Shown piece by piece: positions 19,701 to 28,344 of a stretch of DNA of 64,000 nucleotides; the first letter of the stretch is position 1; each line of letters begins with the position of its first letter. The notes below the pieces were generated by a model. It was not told the DNA's origin, did no database searches, and saw only the letters and a program-made list of their open reading frames with translations. Origin of the DNA: an uncultured Granulosicoccaceae bacterium (GTDB lineage: Bacteria; Pseudomonadota; Gammaproteobacteria; Granulosicoccales; Granulosicoccaceae). Location of the stretch: contig CALGNZ010000027.1 in assembly GCA_937957915.1 (NCBI GenBank), forward strand, positions 62,001-126,000. The letters run 5' to 3'. The position numbers and the translations under genes were made by a program.

Positions 19701-20336
19701 ATCGGCTCAGGGAATCGGGCGCATCCATTAGGCAGGAGCGTCAATAACCGATTTTACATGATACGACAGAACGATATTCACAGCGCACCCGCGGGATACG
19801 GCGCTATCGATACTCCCGCTACTGCCAGTCAGTCAGCCAGCTATCGCCCTATCACAGAGGCAGATCTTTATAACGCCACGGCTAATGATGTCGACAGCTC
19901 TAACAATGAAGTTTCAATTGCTGCCAAAGGGGCATTAGAAGATTCGCTTGGCTGGCTGCTCTATGTTGAGGACAGTGGCGAAAAGGTGCTCGGCTCATCC
20001 GCCACAATCGACAACCGTATTGTGTTCGCGACTTATATTCCTGATACGGCCGGTCAGTCAGATGATATTTGCAAACCAGCCACAGGCGGCAATCGCGCCT
20101 ATGTGGTTAGTCTGTTCGACGCATCACCGGTCGATGGCACTGACCCCTCCAATCGGTATCAGGACATTCAACAACCCGGGATCGCAGGCACGGTCTCTGT
20201 GATCATAGACAGTGGTAGTGAAGCCGGTTCTGAGGGCACCTGGTCTGTCAACGCAATAGTTGCACTCGATCCGATCGAAATTCCGGCAGTCCCACTTACA
20301 AAGCGAACCTACTGGTCTGAGTACCCGGACTACTGA
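16794..20336 (+). CDS. PilY1-like type IV pilus tip/biogenesis protein with inserted LamG-like domain
   Basis: 1180 residues with a TTG start and AAGGATGAGG upstream. A signal sequence covers about 1-37. A von Willebrand A domain begins at PNVLFIVDVSGSM, with the metal site D58-x-S60-x-S62; it is interrupted at about 76-295 by a concanavalin/LamG-like domain that starts VLWLDAND and ends AELLVYDRYLSESEI. The VWA domain then resumes with GGTPTQSA and LLTDGEPYG. The C-terminal half is the PilY1 beta-propeller, with FVGTNEGYLHAFD and the calcium loop at D897, N899, D901, N903, D905. PilY1 sits at pilus tips and controls extension and adhesion. No minor pilin genes adjoin it, so it is an orphan copy. 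Confidence 0.9.
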   Translation: MDRWFDWTRAWRRDSQKSSHTLLAATLGCFLIGTTTADDTEIYFNAESVPPNVLFIVDVSGSMNWTDNSPLPDIADNVLWLDANDKRTLLDADGDSASNRWRFSGSVAQWRDKSGNNNHLTGTSATLGNINGRSTVRFTRDTMQGPDVFGGSMDEATIFLVQQENASSNNFFLNFNGNNSSSGGRVSFHTPWGNRNWYWDAGPHSSQRSFIKKPTEVGDVTQVTAYKTVAGNENGIILNNGAYKATDAGANAAATSGGVYIGRGTTDHELAELLVYDRYLSESEIKQVQDYLDKKWRTRLERLKVALNSLLSTAEGFNAGLITYSSYARGQFSLRDEIKPIEQSKDSVIAHINELYASGGTPTQSAMFEGMRYYRGESPMAMGGLTSSGPPPTVQCQSNHIVLLTDGEPYGGSSWPSIGNYIGSNCANNRGDNAPRGNCGIELAQYMKDNDHYPSVRGVNNITTHTIGLSLDMDWLGDMAAAGGGGYYSVGTSDQLLSAFESIMDAAFEQSTTFVAPAVTIDQFSRLSHRDDTYLALFQPTQTMRWPGNLKRYSFTGDPPAIRDQNNLRVLDTSTGIFRDDSHSFWSDTPDGNGIGRGGAASKFDIATRTVTTYTGGGTHYLMDNRNRVHEDNSESLGNWINLQGAALKNVLSWARGVDVDDEDNDGSTTDTRNQMGDPLHSYPAILTYGGTSDDPDSVVFVGTNEGYLHAFDSRDGTELYSFIPPELLGNLPTFYENETGYTRPYGLDGDLTLWVDDKNQNGLLDVASEHAYLYIGMRRGGRNYYALDVTDKANPKYLWTIKGGSDQDFENLGQSWSKPVKTKIMVAGQPRDVLIFGGGYDTTQDHATTRSADTTGNTLFIVDALDGSLIWKARAADNPNYVPMIYSMPSDPRVVDINGDGNADQIYIGDMGGQVWRFDVNDSSAAELISGGLVADLAADDEENNRRFFYPPDVSLVAQDGYYYLSLAIGSGNRAHPLGRSVNNRFYMIRQNDIHSAPAGYGAIDTPATASQSASYRPITEADLYNATANDVDSSNNEVSIAAKGALEDSLGWLLYVEDSGEKVLGSSATIDNRIVFATYIPDTAGQSDDICKPATGGNRAYVVSLFDASPVDGTDPSNRYQDIQQPGIAGTVSVIIDSGSEAGSEGTWSVNAIVALDPIEIPAVPLTKRTYWSEYPDY

Positions 20337-20578
20337 TCGCGCTGTTGCATACCTGCCACCACTGCGCTATAGCGTCGGCAACTAAAGGATCAAGGTTGTG
20401 GAAATCTCTGTCGGCAGGAGTTGTCACTGTGAGCAGAGGTAGCGCCGCAGACGCCAAACAAATGCCAGCCCTGTCAACCGCGTATTAACTCTGCCAGATT
20501 CGTGCTGACTGCCAGAGCGAAATAAGTGCCGGAGCCGGAATACAAGAGAGGTTTAAGCGGTGAATAGCAGGTGAAGAA

Positions 20579-20655
20579 TGGCGCGCCCGGAAGGATTCGA
20601 ACCTCCGACCGCCTGGTTCGTAGCCAGGTACTCTATCCAGCTGAGCTACGGGCGC
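20579..20655 (-). tRNA. tRNA-Arg (anticodon ACG)
   Basis: Read on the minus strand, this 77-base sequence has a GCGCCCG/CGGGCGC acceptor stem, the anticodon loop CTACGAA with anticodon ACG, the TTCGAAT T-loop, and an encoded CCA end. The first anticodon base would be modified to inosine to read CGU, CGC and CGA. Confidence 0.97.
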
Positions 20656-20833
20656 ACCGAACCGCCGATTATGAAGTCTAATAGTGCTGCGGTCAAGGCA
20701 TGCTGAAATTAAAGTTGTATCAAGCCAGCATGCCATCTGGCCGAGTTGAATTCAGACAGTGTTGAATTCAGGCCGTACTAATTTAGGAAGTGTGGCGAAT
20801 TTTGGGAATACGACGAAGGCCGCAAGGTAGTAG

Positions 20834-20926
20834 TGGCGGAGAGAGAGGGATTCGAACCCTCGATGGAGCTATAAACCCCATACTCCCTTAGCAGGGGAGC
20901 GCCTTCAGCCGCTCGGCCATCTCTCC
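20834..20926 (-). tRNA. tRNA-Ser (anticodon GCT)
   Basis: A 93-base class II tRNA on the minus strand: acceptor GGAGAGA, the anticodon loop CTGCTAA with GCT reading AGC/AGU, a long variable arm, a TTCGAAT T-loop and an encoded CCA. It lies downstream of csrA, the usual gammaproteobacterial arrangement, and 178 bases before tRNA-Arg. Confidence 0.97.
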
Positions 20927-20990
20927 GTCGGTACTAGTAGAAGCTTATCCCGAACCAGAATAAAGTCAACTGAAATGATGGGAAGTATTC

Positions 20991-21019
20991 AAAAAAAATT
21001 TCTCCGACGGGTGTCGGAG
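20991..21019 (-). terminator. Rho-independent terminator of csrA
   Basis: On the minus strand CTCCGAC-ACCC-GTCGGAG forms a perfect 7-base stem with a 4-base loop, followed by AAATTTTTTTT. It lies about 110 bases after the csrA stop codon and before tRNA-Ser. Confidence 0.85.
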
Positions 21020-21026
21020 TATTGAC

Positions 21027-21044
21027 TGGTGGCGATTGCCACCA
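21027..21044 (-). terminator. Second hairpin just ahead of the csrA terminator
   Basis: TGGTGGC and GCCACCA form a perfect 7-base stem with a 4-base loop, seven bases before the terminator stem in the csrA transcript. It has no T run of its own and may protect the mRNA end or act as part of a tandem terminator. Confidence 0.4.
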
Positions 21045-21128
21045 CCAGCGACATCAATAGCGTGGTTACTTAAAAAAGATTTGTTAGTCTTTCAACGCAT
21101 GCAGTCGGGCATCCAGTCGGGCTTACAA

Positions 21129-21392
21129 TCAGGCGTTGCCGACGTTATCTGACTGCTCTTCCACGATGTCATCCTGAGATTCAGGTTCACTGGCATCAGC
21201 TACCGGTGCCGCTGCATAGGCTGCCTGTTGCTCACGCTTTATACGCTCGTAGATTTCTTCACGGTGTACTGCTACTTCTTTTGGCGCGTTCACTCCGATC
21301 CTCACCTGATTGCCTTTGACGCCGAGGACTGTCACTGTGACCTCGTCGCCGATCATAAGTGTCTCGCCCACGCGTCGAGTAAGTATTAACAT
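21129..21392 (-). CDS. csrA: Carbon storage regulator, RNA-binding protein CsrA/RsmA
   Basis: 87 residues; the first 60 are the compact CsrA fold ([16 protein letters not shown], then [16 protein letters not shown] with the RNA-contacting Arg44). It binds GGA motifs in mRNA leaders as a dimer and represses or stabilises targets such as glycogen, motility and biofilm genes. The family is usually 61-65 residues; this one adds an acidic tail of about 25 residues ([20 protein letters not shown] and on). It is the last gene of the alaS-lysC-csrA run and ends in a clear terminator. Confidence 0.97.
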   Translation of the reverse strand: MLILTRRVGETLMIGDEVTVTVLGVKGNQVRIGVNAPKEVAVHREEIYERIKREQQAAYAAAPVADASEPESQDDIVEEQSDNVGNA

Positions 21393-21574
21393 GGTTGCTC
21401 CATATTCATCTGTGTCCAGCGGTTTCCCGCATCGGATTTCGTTCCAAAAACTAGCGAGACATAGCTACATACAGAGAATATACCCTGAAATTGCCCGGAT
21501 TGCCGCCAAATTCGATATCGTTTACAGGGATTAACATTCCCGAAAATACCTGCGCGCGCATTTCACCATTACTG

Positions 21575-22795
21575 TCAGGCTTGTGCTAATTCAAAAACGT
21601 CATGCAGCGTTCTAACACCCAACTCTAAATACTTTTCATCGACGACAACGGAGATTTTTATCTCTGACGTAGAGATCATCAGAATATTTATGGCTTCGTC
21701 TGCGAGTGCCGAGAACATTTTACTGGCGATGCCAGCGTGTGATCGCATACCGACGCCAACCACAGATACTTTGGCAATGTCGGTTCTGCCGCTGACATCA
21801 ACTGCCCCTAGCTCGGCTGCACGAGCTTTGCATATCTCCATTGTTCTGTCGTAGTCGGTACGATTCACCGTAAAGGTAAAGTCAGTCACATTATCGCCAG
21901 ATATATTCTGCAGAATCATGTCGACTTCAATATTGGCATCGGCGACTGGCCCCAGTATCTGGTACGCAATACCCGGTTTATCCGGCACACCCAGTACGGT
22001 GATCTGTGCCTCGTCGCGATTGAACGCGATTCCGGAAATCAAAGCCTGTTCCACAGGATTATCCTCATCAATTGTAATTAGCGTACCGTCACCTTCTTTA
22101 AATGAAGAGAGTACACGCAAGGTCACGTTATATTTACCGGCAAATTCAACCGCCCTGATCTGCAGCACCTTGGAGCCGAGGCTGGCCATTTCCAGCATTT
22201 CTTCAAAAGTGATGCGATCCATCTTGCGAGCATTGGGCACCACCCGCGGGTCAGTGGTATAGACACCATCGACATCGGTATAAATTTGACATTCGTCGGC
22301 TTTCAGTGCCGCTGCCATGGCGACAGCAGACGTATCAGACCCACCCCGCCCGAGTGTTGTCACTCGTCCTTCGTTGCTGATGCCCTGGAACCCGGCAATC
22401 ACCGCCACCATGCCATTGTTCAAATCAGCCATTACCGCATCGGTATCGATGTCGGTAATGCGGGCCTTGTTGTGTGAGTCATCGGTCAGTATGCCGGCCT
22501 GTGCGCCTGTATACGAACGAGCGTCCTGACCCAACTCTTTCAACGCCATGCACAACAACGCCATGGTTACCTGCTCACCGGTAGATACCAGCACATCCAT
22601 TTCTCTGGGTAACGGGCGCTTACTCATCTCTGCTGACAACCCTATCAGGCGATTGGTTTCGCCTGACATCGCCGATACCACCACAGCCACTTTATGACCG
22701 GCATCTACCGTTCGTTTGACGCGCTCGGCTACTGCCTTGATGCGATCTGTCGTGCCAACAGAGGTTCCACCATATTTTTGTACGATCAGGCTCAT
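21575..22795 (-). CDS. lysC: Aspartate kinase
   Basis: A 406-residue single-function aspartokinase. It phosphorylates aspartate, the first step to lysine, threonine and methionine. The N-terminal kinase motif [10 protein letters not shown] (5-14), [11 protein letters not shown] and [12 protein letters not shown] are intact. Two ACT domains follow from about residue 265 and would give feedback control by lysine and threonine. Its start overlaps the alaS stop by four bases (ATGA), so the two are translationally linked. Confidence 0.97.
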   Translation of the reverse strand: MSLIVQKYGGTSVGTTDRIKAVAERVKRTVDAGHKVAVVVSAMSGETNRLIGLSAEMSKRPLPREMDVLVSTGEQVTMALLCMALKELGQDARSYTGAQAGILTDDSHNKARITDIDTDAVMADLNNGMVAVIAGFQGISNEGRVTTLGRGGSDTSAVAMAAALKADECQIYTDVDGVYTTDPRVVPNARKMDRITFEEMLEMASLGSKVLQIRAVEFAGKYNVTLRVLSSFKEGDGTLITIDEDNPVEQALISGIAFNRDEAQITVLGVPDKPGIAYQILGPVADANIEVDMILQNISGDNVTDFTFTVNRTDYDRTMEICKARAAELGAVDVSGRTDIAKVSVVGVGMRSHAGIASKMFSALADEAINILMISTSEIKISVVVDEKYLELGVRTLHDVFELAQA

Positions 22796-25416
22796 GATTT
22801 TTCTAACTGGTCAGTGATCCAGGCCGGTACTGAGGCGAGAGCTGCTGCCAGATTTTCCGGTTGTGTTCCACCCGCCTGTGCAAGGTCTGGCCGCCCACCG
22901 CCTTTTCCACCGACCTGAGTGGCAACGTGGTTGATCAAATCTCCGGCTTTAATTCGATCAGTCGCATCCTTGCTGACACCTGCGATTAATCGAACCTTGC
23001 CTTCAGACTTAGCTGCAAGCACAACTGCGGCCGTGCCCAGCTTGTCTTTTATCTTGTCTACAGAGTCACGCAGGGCTTTCGCATCAGCGTTTTCAATTTC
23101 AACAGCGAGCACCTTGATACCATTAATTTCTATCGCATCTGCAATCAGTGAATCACCGGCCTTCGCTGCCAACTGCGATTTTAAACGATCGAGTTCGCGG
23201 CTAAGCTCGCGGTTTTGTTCGGCGAGTTGCACAACGCGCGGCCCTACCTTATCGACCGAGGTTTTTAAGGTACCAGCTATCTCTGCAAGTTTTACATGTT
23301 CACTGACTGTGAATTCAACTGCCGCCGCGCCCGTTACCGCCTCCACTCGACGCACACCGGCAGCAACACCAGTCTCGCCAGTGACACGGAATGCCCCTAT
23401 GTCTCCACACGCATTCACATGGGTACCACCGCACAGTTCTATCGAATGCTCACCCAGCTCAACGACGCGCACTCGCTCGCCGTACTTTTCGCCAAACAGT
23501 GCCGTAGCACCCTTGTCGATGGCTTCGTCCATCGCCATTTCTTCGGTGCTCGAATGATGGTTAGCACGCACCTGTTCGTTAACCCAGGTTTCAATTTCCA
23601 TTAACTGCGATTGCGATACCGGCTCACCGTGAGAAAAGTCAAAGCGCAGGTACGCCGGTGTTACCAGCGAGCCCTTCTGCTGCACGTGATCACCGAGTGA
23701 GTTGCGCAGCGATGCATGCAGAAGGTGTGTCGCAGAATGATTTTTTACTGTGGCATCGCGACGGGTCTTATCTATTTCTGCATTAATGGTATCGCCAATT
23801 TTGACTGTGCCACTGAGCAGCCGACCGATGTGCAGAATCGCATTGCCACTTTTTTGCGTATCGGCGACTGAGAACTCGGCGCCGGCCGCCCCCCTGAGCA
23901 TGCCGGTATCACCTACCTGACCACCGGACTCTGCATAGAAAGGTGTATTGTCGAGAATAACGATTGCAACGCTGGCATCTGTAAGCGCTGCACTGTCAAG
24001 TGTCTCTACCGGTTTGCCATCGACAAAAAGTTCAGTTATGCGCCCGTCACCCTGCGACGCTGTGTAGCCACTGAATGTTGAATGGCTGTCGACGCTGACG
24101 GTCAACTCAGCTGATGCGCTGAACTGACTGGCTGCACGCGCGCGAGCTCGCTGCGCTTCCATTTGCACTTCAAATCCGGTCTCATCAATTTTCAGCTCTT
24201 GCTCTCTTGCTATATCAGCAGTGAGATCGAGCGGAAAACCATAAGTGTCATAGAGTTTGAACACGACATCACCGGGCACTGTGTCTCCAGACATGCCAGC
24301 GATGTTGTCCTGCAGAATTTTCATCCCCTGACTCAGGGTTTCGGCAAAGCGCACCTCCTCGGCTAGCAACGCCGCCTCAACCTGATCACGTGCTTGCACT
24401 AATTCCGGATAGGCGGCTCCCATCTGCTCGACTAACGGCGTGACCAGCTTGTGAAAAAATGAGTCGGTAGCACCCAGCTTGTGGCCATGACGCGCGGCGC
24501 GCCTGATGATTCGTCTCAAAACGTATCCGCGACCTTCGTTGGACGGCAGCACCCCGTCGACAATCATGAATGCACACGAGCGTATGTGGTCAGCAATAAC
24601 ATTCAATGACGGGCTGTTGTCATCGGTGGTACCGGTAACTTCTTTAACTGCCTTCAATAAGCCGGTAAAAAGATCAATGTCGTAATTGTTGTGTACGTGC
24701 TGTAAAACGGCAGCGATGCGCTCAAGCCCCATACCAGTATCAACGCTGGGCTTTGGCAACGGTGTTAAGGTGCCATCTGCCGAGCGATCAAATTGCATGA
24801 ACACAAGATTCCAGATCTCGATGTAGCGATCTCCATCTTCGTCAGCAGTGCCCGGTGGCCCTCCCCATACATCGGGTCCATGATCGTAGAAAATCTCGGA
24901 ACAAGGCCCGCACGGGCCGGTATCGCCCATCTGCCAGAAATTATCTTTCGCACCAATCCGTGCTATTCGATCCTCGGGCACGCCAATTTTTTTTGCCCAT
25001 AGATCGTAGGCTTCATCATCTTCTTCAAAAACCGTCACCCACAGTTTGTCAGCTGGCAAACCCAGATTGTCGGTTAGAAACTCCCAGGCAAAGCGAATTG
25101 CGTCTTCCTTAAAGTAATCTCCAAAGCTGAAGTTACCCAGCATCTCGAAAAAGGTGTGGTGACGAGCGGTATAACCTACGTTTTCTAAATCGTTGTGCTT
25201 GCCCCCTGCCCGCACGCAGCGCTGCGATGTGGTTGCACGATTGTAGCTTCGCTTCTCAAGCCCGAGAAACAAATCCTTGAACTGCACCATGCCTGCATTA
25301 GTGAAAAGCAATGTTGCATCATTGCCAGGCACCAACGGACTCGACGGCACAATTTCATGGCCATTTTCTTCAAAGTATTTGAGAAAACGATTTCTTATCT
25401 CAGAGGTAGTTAACAT
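22792..25416 (-). CDS. alaS: Alanyl-tRNA synthetase
   Basis: About 874 residues from the chosen ATG at 25416, which gives the normal family start [15 protein letters not shown]. The frame is open to 25470, and ATG 25452 with a nearby GGAG is a possible longer start. The class II catalytic core includes [11 protein letters not shown] and [16 protein letters not shown]. The editing domain has the [12 protein letters not shown] zinc/editing motif and CGGTHV, followed by the C-Ala domain ending [15 protein letters not shown]. It charges tRNA-Ala and clears Ser and Gly mischarges. It lies between recX and lysC, a typical order. Confidence 0.97.
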   Translation of the reverse strand: MLTTSEIRNRFLKYFEENGHEIVPSSPLVPGNDATLLFTNAGMVQFKDLFLGLEKRSYNRATTSQRCVRAGGKHNDLENVGYTARHHTFFEMLGNFSFGDYFKEDAIRFAWEFLTDNLGLPADKLWVTVFEEDDEAYDLWAKKIGVPEDRIARIGAKDNFWQMGDTGPCGPCSEIFYDHGPDVWGGPPGTADEDGDRYIEIWNLVFMQFDRSADGTLTPLPKPSVDTGMGLERIAAVLQHVHNNYDIDLFTGLLKAVKEVTGTTDDNSPSLNVIADHIRSCAFMIVDGVLPSNEGRGYVLRRIIRRAARHGHKLGATDSFFHKLVTPLVEQMGAAYPELVQARDQVEAALLAEEVRFAETLSQGMKILQDNIAGMSGDTVPGDVVFKLYDTYGFPLDLTADIAREQELKIDETGFEVQMEAQRARARAASQFSASAELTVSVDSHSTFSGYTASQGDGRITELFVDGKPVETLDSAALTDASVAIVILDNTPFYAESGGQVGDTGMLRGAAGAEFSVADTQKSGNAILHIGRLLSGTVKIGDTINAEIDKTRRDATVKNHSATHLLHASLRNSLGDHVQQKGSLVTPAYLRFDFSHGEPVSQSQLMEIETWVNEQVRANHHSSTEEMAMDEAIDKGATALFGEKYGERVRVVELGEHSIELCGGTHVNACGDIGAFRVTGETGVAAGVRRVEAVTGAAAVEFTVSEHVKLAEIAGTLKTSVDKVGPRVVQLAEQNRELSRELDRLKSQLAAKAGDSLIADAIEINGIKVLAVEIENADAKALRDSVDKIKDKLGTAAVVLAAKSEGKVRLIAGVSKDATDRIKAGDLINHVATQVGGKGGGRPDLAQAGGTQPENLAAALASVPAWITDQLEKS

Positions 25417-25487
25417 GTTTGCAGTCAGAGAGTTGTGGGAGCCTGTAAGCATCAGCTCCAGCCGGGACAAAAGTAAAGTTCGGTAGT

Positions 25488-26105
25488 CTACCCGGTACCG
25501 GGCTCGAGACTTGATTCAGCGTTCGCTTCCACCAGGTCGGCCATTCGGTTTACCGCAGAAATGATCTGGTCGGGATTGTAACCCCGATTCTGCAAGAAAC
25601 GTTGCATTTTGGCTCGAATCTTTTGGCTTCGCACATTCTCGGCACGAACCGCCGATGAGAACTTTTTCGTCAATGCCGCCTCTGCGTTGTCATGCCAGTT
25701 GACATCCGCAGCTTCTAAAGCCAGCAGCATGACGTCACCGGTCACACCACGTGATTGCAATTCAGACCGAATTTTTGTCTCACCAAACCCACGATTAATA
25801 CGGCTGCGTACGTACACTTCGGCAAAACGCTCGTCGCTTTGCAAATTTCGCTCAGCAAAATCATCGAGCACAGTCTCTATGAAATCTGCCGGGTACTCAT
25901 ACTCACGCCGCTTGAGCTTATCTTTCAGTTCAGCTCGACTGTGCTCACGTCTGGCAAGTAATTCCATCGCTTTGTCGCGAACGGTCGCAAGTGTGACCTC
26001 TGCTTTCGCAGAATCAGGGTTAGTATCTTCTGTGTCTGTTTCAACTGGCGCATCGCCTGACTTGCCGCTGCTCTTTCTGTCAGGCTCTCTGTTCTTTTTT
26101 GCCAT
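25488..26105 (-). CDS. recX: RecA regulator RecX
   Basis: 205 residues from ATG 26105; the frame is open upstream to 26288, but those codons are unlike RecX. The first 50 residues are charged and probably disordered. The RecX three-helix repeats then begin with [20 protein letters not shown] and include [25 protein letters not shown]. RecX binds RecA filaments and limits their extension. It lies 240 bases downstream of recA on the same strand, as in most gammaproteobacteria. Confidence 0.92.
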   Translation of the reverse strand: MAKKNREPDRKSSGKSGDAPVETDTEDTNPDSAKAEVTLATVRDKAMELLARREHSRAELKDKLKRREYEYPADFIETVLDDFAERNLQSDERFAEVYVRSRINRGFGETKIRSELQSRGVTGDVMLLALEAADVNWHDNAEAALTKKFSSAVRAENVRSQKIRAKMQRFLQNRGYNPDQIISAVNRMADLVEANAESSLEPGTG

Positions 26106-26346
26106 AGTATAGGATTGCACAAAGCGTGGTGCCACGATCGAGAGCCGCGCTACTCCTGCCACTGTCGACAGACGCGGATATGCAAAAACCTGCCGATACA
26201 ACCACAGCACCCTGACTAAGGTTGCGTGCTGTAATGGTCTGGATGTTTCGGCGCCGAACGCATAGGCCACCATGAGGCCGCCACGCAAGACAGGTGGCGG
26301 TCCTCTCGATTGAACGTTTTTTAGCGGATGCCTCGCAAATCGAAAA

Positions 26347-27381
26347 CTAGCTGGCCTCGGGCTCTTCTGCTTCTTCTACCGCCTGTTCGGGCTTTGCCAA
26401 CAACATGTTACGCAGATTTGTGTTTATCTCGTCGGTGATGTGAGGGTTCTCTCTGAGGTGGTTTCTTACGTTCTCTTTACCCTGCCCAACGCGGTCACCG
26501 TTGTAGCTGTACCACGCACCGGACTTTTCAATGAGACCGTGTTTGACACCAAGGTCTATGATTTCCCCCTCGTGCGAGGTTCCTTCACCGTAGAGTATCT
26601 CAAACTCTGCCTGCTTGAATGGTGGCGCCATTTTGTTCTTGACGACTTTGACTCGAGTATCGTTGCCAATTACTTCATCGCCCTTTTTGATCGCACCTAT
26701 TCGTCTGATGTCGAGCCGCACGGATGAGTAGAACTTAAGAGCGTTACCACCGGTGGTGGTTTCCGGACTGCCGAACATGACACCAATCTTCATGCGAATC
26801 TGGTTGATGAAAATAACCAGTGTGTTTGAGCGCTTGATGTTGGCAGTCAGTTTACGCAGCGCCTGAGACATCAATCGGGCGTGCAGCCCCACATGGGAAT
26901 CCCCCATGTCGCCCTCGATTTCAGCTTTTGGTGTCAGTGCGGCAACCGAGTCAACAACAATGACATCAACCGCACACGATCTGACCAGCATATCGGTGAT
27001 CTCAAGCGCCTGATCACCGGTATCCGGTTGCGACACAAGCATGTCATCAACGTTAACACCGAGTTTTTCGGCATAGCCAGGATCAAGTGCGTGCTCGGCG
27101 TCGATAAATGCCGCGGTTCCACCTGCCTTCTGACACTCGGCAATAGCCTGTAGCGTCAGGGTGGTTTTACCGGAAGATTCCGGTCCATAAATCTCTACGA
27201 CACGCCCCTGAGGCAGGCCACCTATACCCAACGCTATGTCGAGCGTGAGAGAACCTGTTGAAACAACGTCAATATCACGATTGATCGGTGAATCACCCAT
27301 GCGCATGACTGCGCCTTTGCCAAATTGCTTTTCAATTTGACCCAATGCTGCGCTGAGCGCTTTTTTTCTGTTGTCGTCCAC
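26347..27381 (-). CDS. recA: Recombinase RecA
   Basis: 344 residues with a GTG start preceded by AGGAG at eight bases. It shows Walker [10 protein letters not shown] (about 65-73), the [10 protein letters not shown] segment and the DNA-binding loops with [18 protein letters not shown] and [22 protein letters not shown]. It forms filaments on single-stranded DNA, drives strand exchange and triggers LexA self-cleavage. I saw no CTGT-N8-ACAG LexA box in 27382-27597, which is worth checking because recA is usually in the SOS regulon. Confidence 0.98.
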   Translation of the reverse strand: MDDNRKKALSAALGQIEKQFGKGAVMRMGDSPINRDIDVVSTGSLTLDIALGIGGLPQGRVVEIYGPESSGKTTLTLQAIAECQKAGGTAAFIDAEHALDPGYAEKLGVNVDDMLVSQPDTGDQALEITDMLVRSCAVDVIVVDSVAALTPKAEIEGDMGDSHVGLHARLMSQALRKLTANIKRSNTLVIFINQIRMKIGVMFGSPETTTGGNALKFYSSVRLDIRRIGAIKKGDEVIGNDTRVKVVKNKMAPPFKQAEFEILYGEGTSHEGEIIDLGVKHGLIEKSGAWYSYNGDRVGQGKENVRNHLRENPHITDEINTNLRNMLLAKPEQAVEEAEEPEAS

Positions 27382-27597
27382 GTATCAAACTCCTGCGGTT
27401 ACTACTGTGCCTACTACTAAATCAGTGTCGGGGATTTGCGTTTGTGATGGTTCACGTGCTCGCCAGGGGTGACATTTCAGCTCACCCGCGGTCGCTAAAA
27501 ACGGCCACATGACCAAACCACAATTATCGCACAAAGATCGAGCTTGTCCCACCACAGATGGTAGTTATTTAACGATTTGCACGCTATACGCTGTGGT

Positions 27598-28122
27598 TTA
27601 CGCTTGAGTTGCATCAGTATTGATACAGTCAATTAATCCCCGCAATGCCTCTTCAACGGTGCGCTGTCGAATTTCATCGCGATTACCTGGAAACAGGAAC
27701 TGCTGTTGTCTGACGCCAGCGGGCCCTGCCCATGCAATCCACACCGTCCCCACTGGCTTCTCCACGGAACCGCCACCCGGACCAGCAACACCACTCACAG
27801 CACAGGCAATAGTTGCATTGCTGCGACTAACCGCCCCAAGCGCCATTTCGGAAACAGTTGCAGAACTGACGGCTCCACTGCCGTCAAGCGTTGCGCTGTC
27901 GACCCCCAGCATTTGCATTTTCGCGTTGTTGCTGTAGGTGACAAAACCACAGTCAAACCAGTCCGAACTGCCAGCCAGGTTAGTCATGCTGGCGGCAATC
28001 ATACCGCCCGTGCACGACTCAGCAGTGGCGACCATCTGACGGGCAGACCTGCACAATACCGCCAGTTGCTGCGCTAAATCACGCTGCAGTGTTGTTGCAA
28101 ACCCATCTACTTCCTCAGTCAT
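27598..28122 (-). CDS. pncC: Nicotinamide-nucleotide amidohydrolase, CinA C-terminal domain protein
   Basis: 174 residues from ATG 28122 (an in-frame GTG at 28176 is the alternative). The core is the CinA C-terminal domain: VATAESCTGGMIAASMTNLAGSS with the conserved Ser/Thr nucleophile region, then AVSGVAGPGGGSVEKPVGTV. PncC converts nicotinamide mononucleotide to nicotinate mononucleotide and recycles NAD by-products from DNA ligase. It lies directly upstream of recA, the usual place for cinA in gammaproteobacteria. The MoaB-like CinA half is encoded separately near 14 kb. Confidence 0.92.
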   Translation of the reverse strand: MTEEVDGFATTLQRDLAQQLAVLCRSARQMVATAESCTGGMIAASMTNLAGSSDWFDCGFVTYSNNAKMQMLGVDSATLDGSGAVSSATVSEMALGAVSRSNATIACAVSGVAGPGGGSVEKPVGTVWIAWAGPAGVRQQQFLFPGNRDEIRQRTVEEALRGLIDCINTDATQA

Positions 28123-28344
28123 GAAACGTTCACCATTTTTTATCAGTACTAAACCACAGGAGCCAACGTCATTCACTTTAGATAATCACATTGGCACTCA
28201 CATCGAGAGAGGTAAATTCGCTCTCAGCCAGTTTGTGCATAAAAAAGGCTGCCCCTGGAACTGGAACCCGACCGAACAACCAGCGGTGCAATTGTAGTCA
28301 ATCAACAATGCGCAACGACACCGGCATTCGGTACAATAGCAGGG

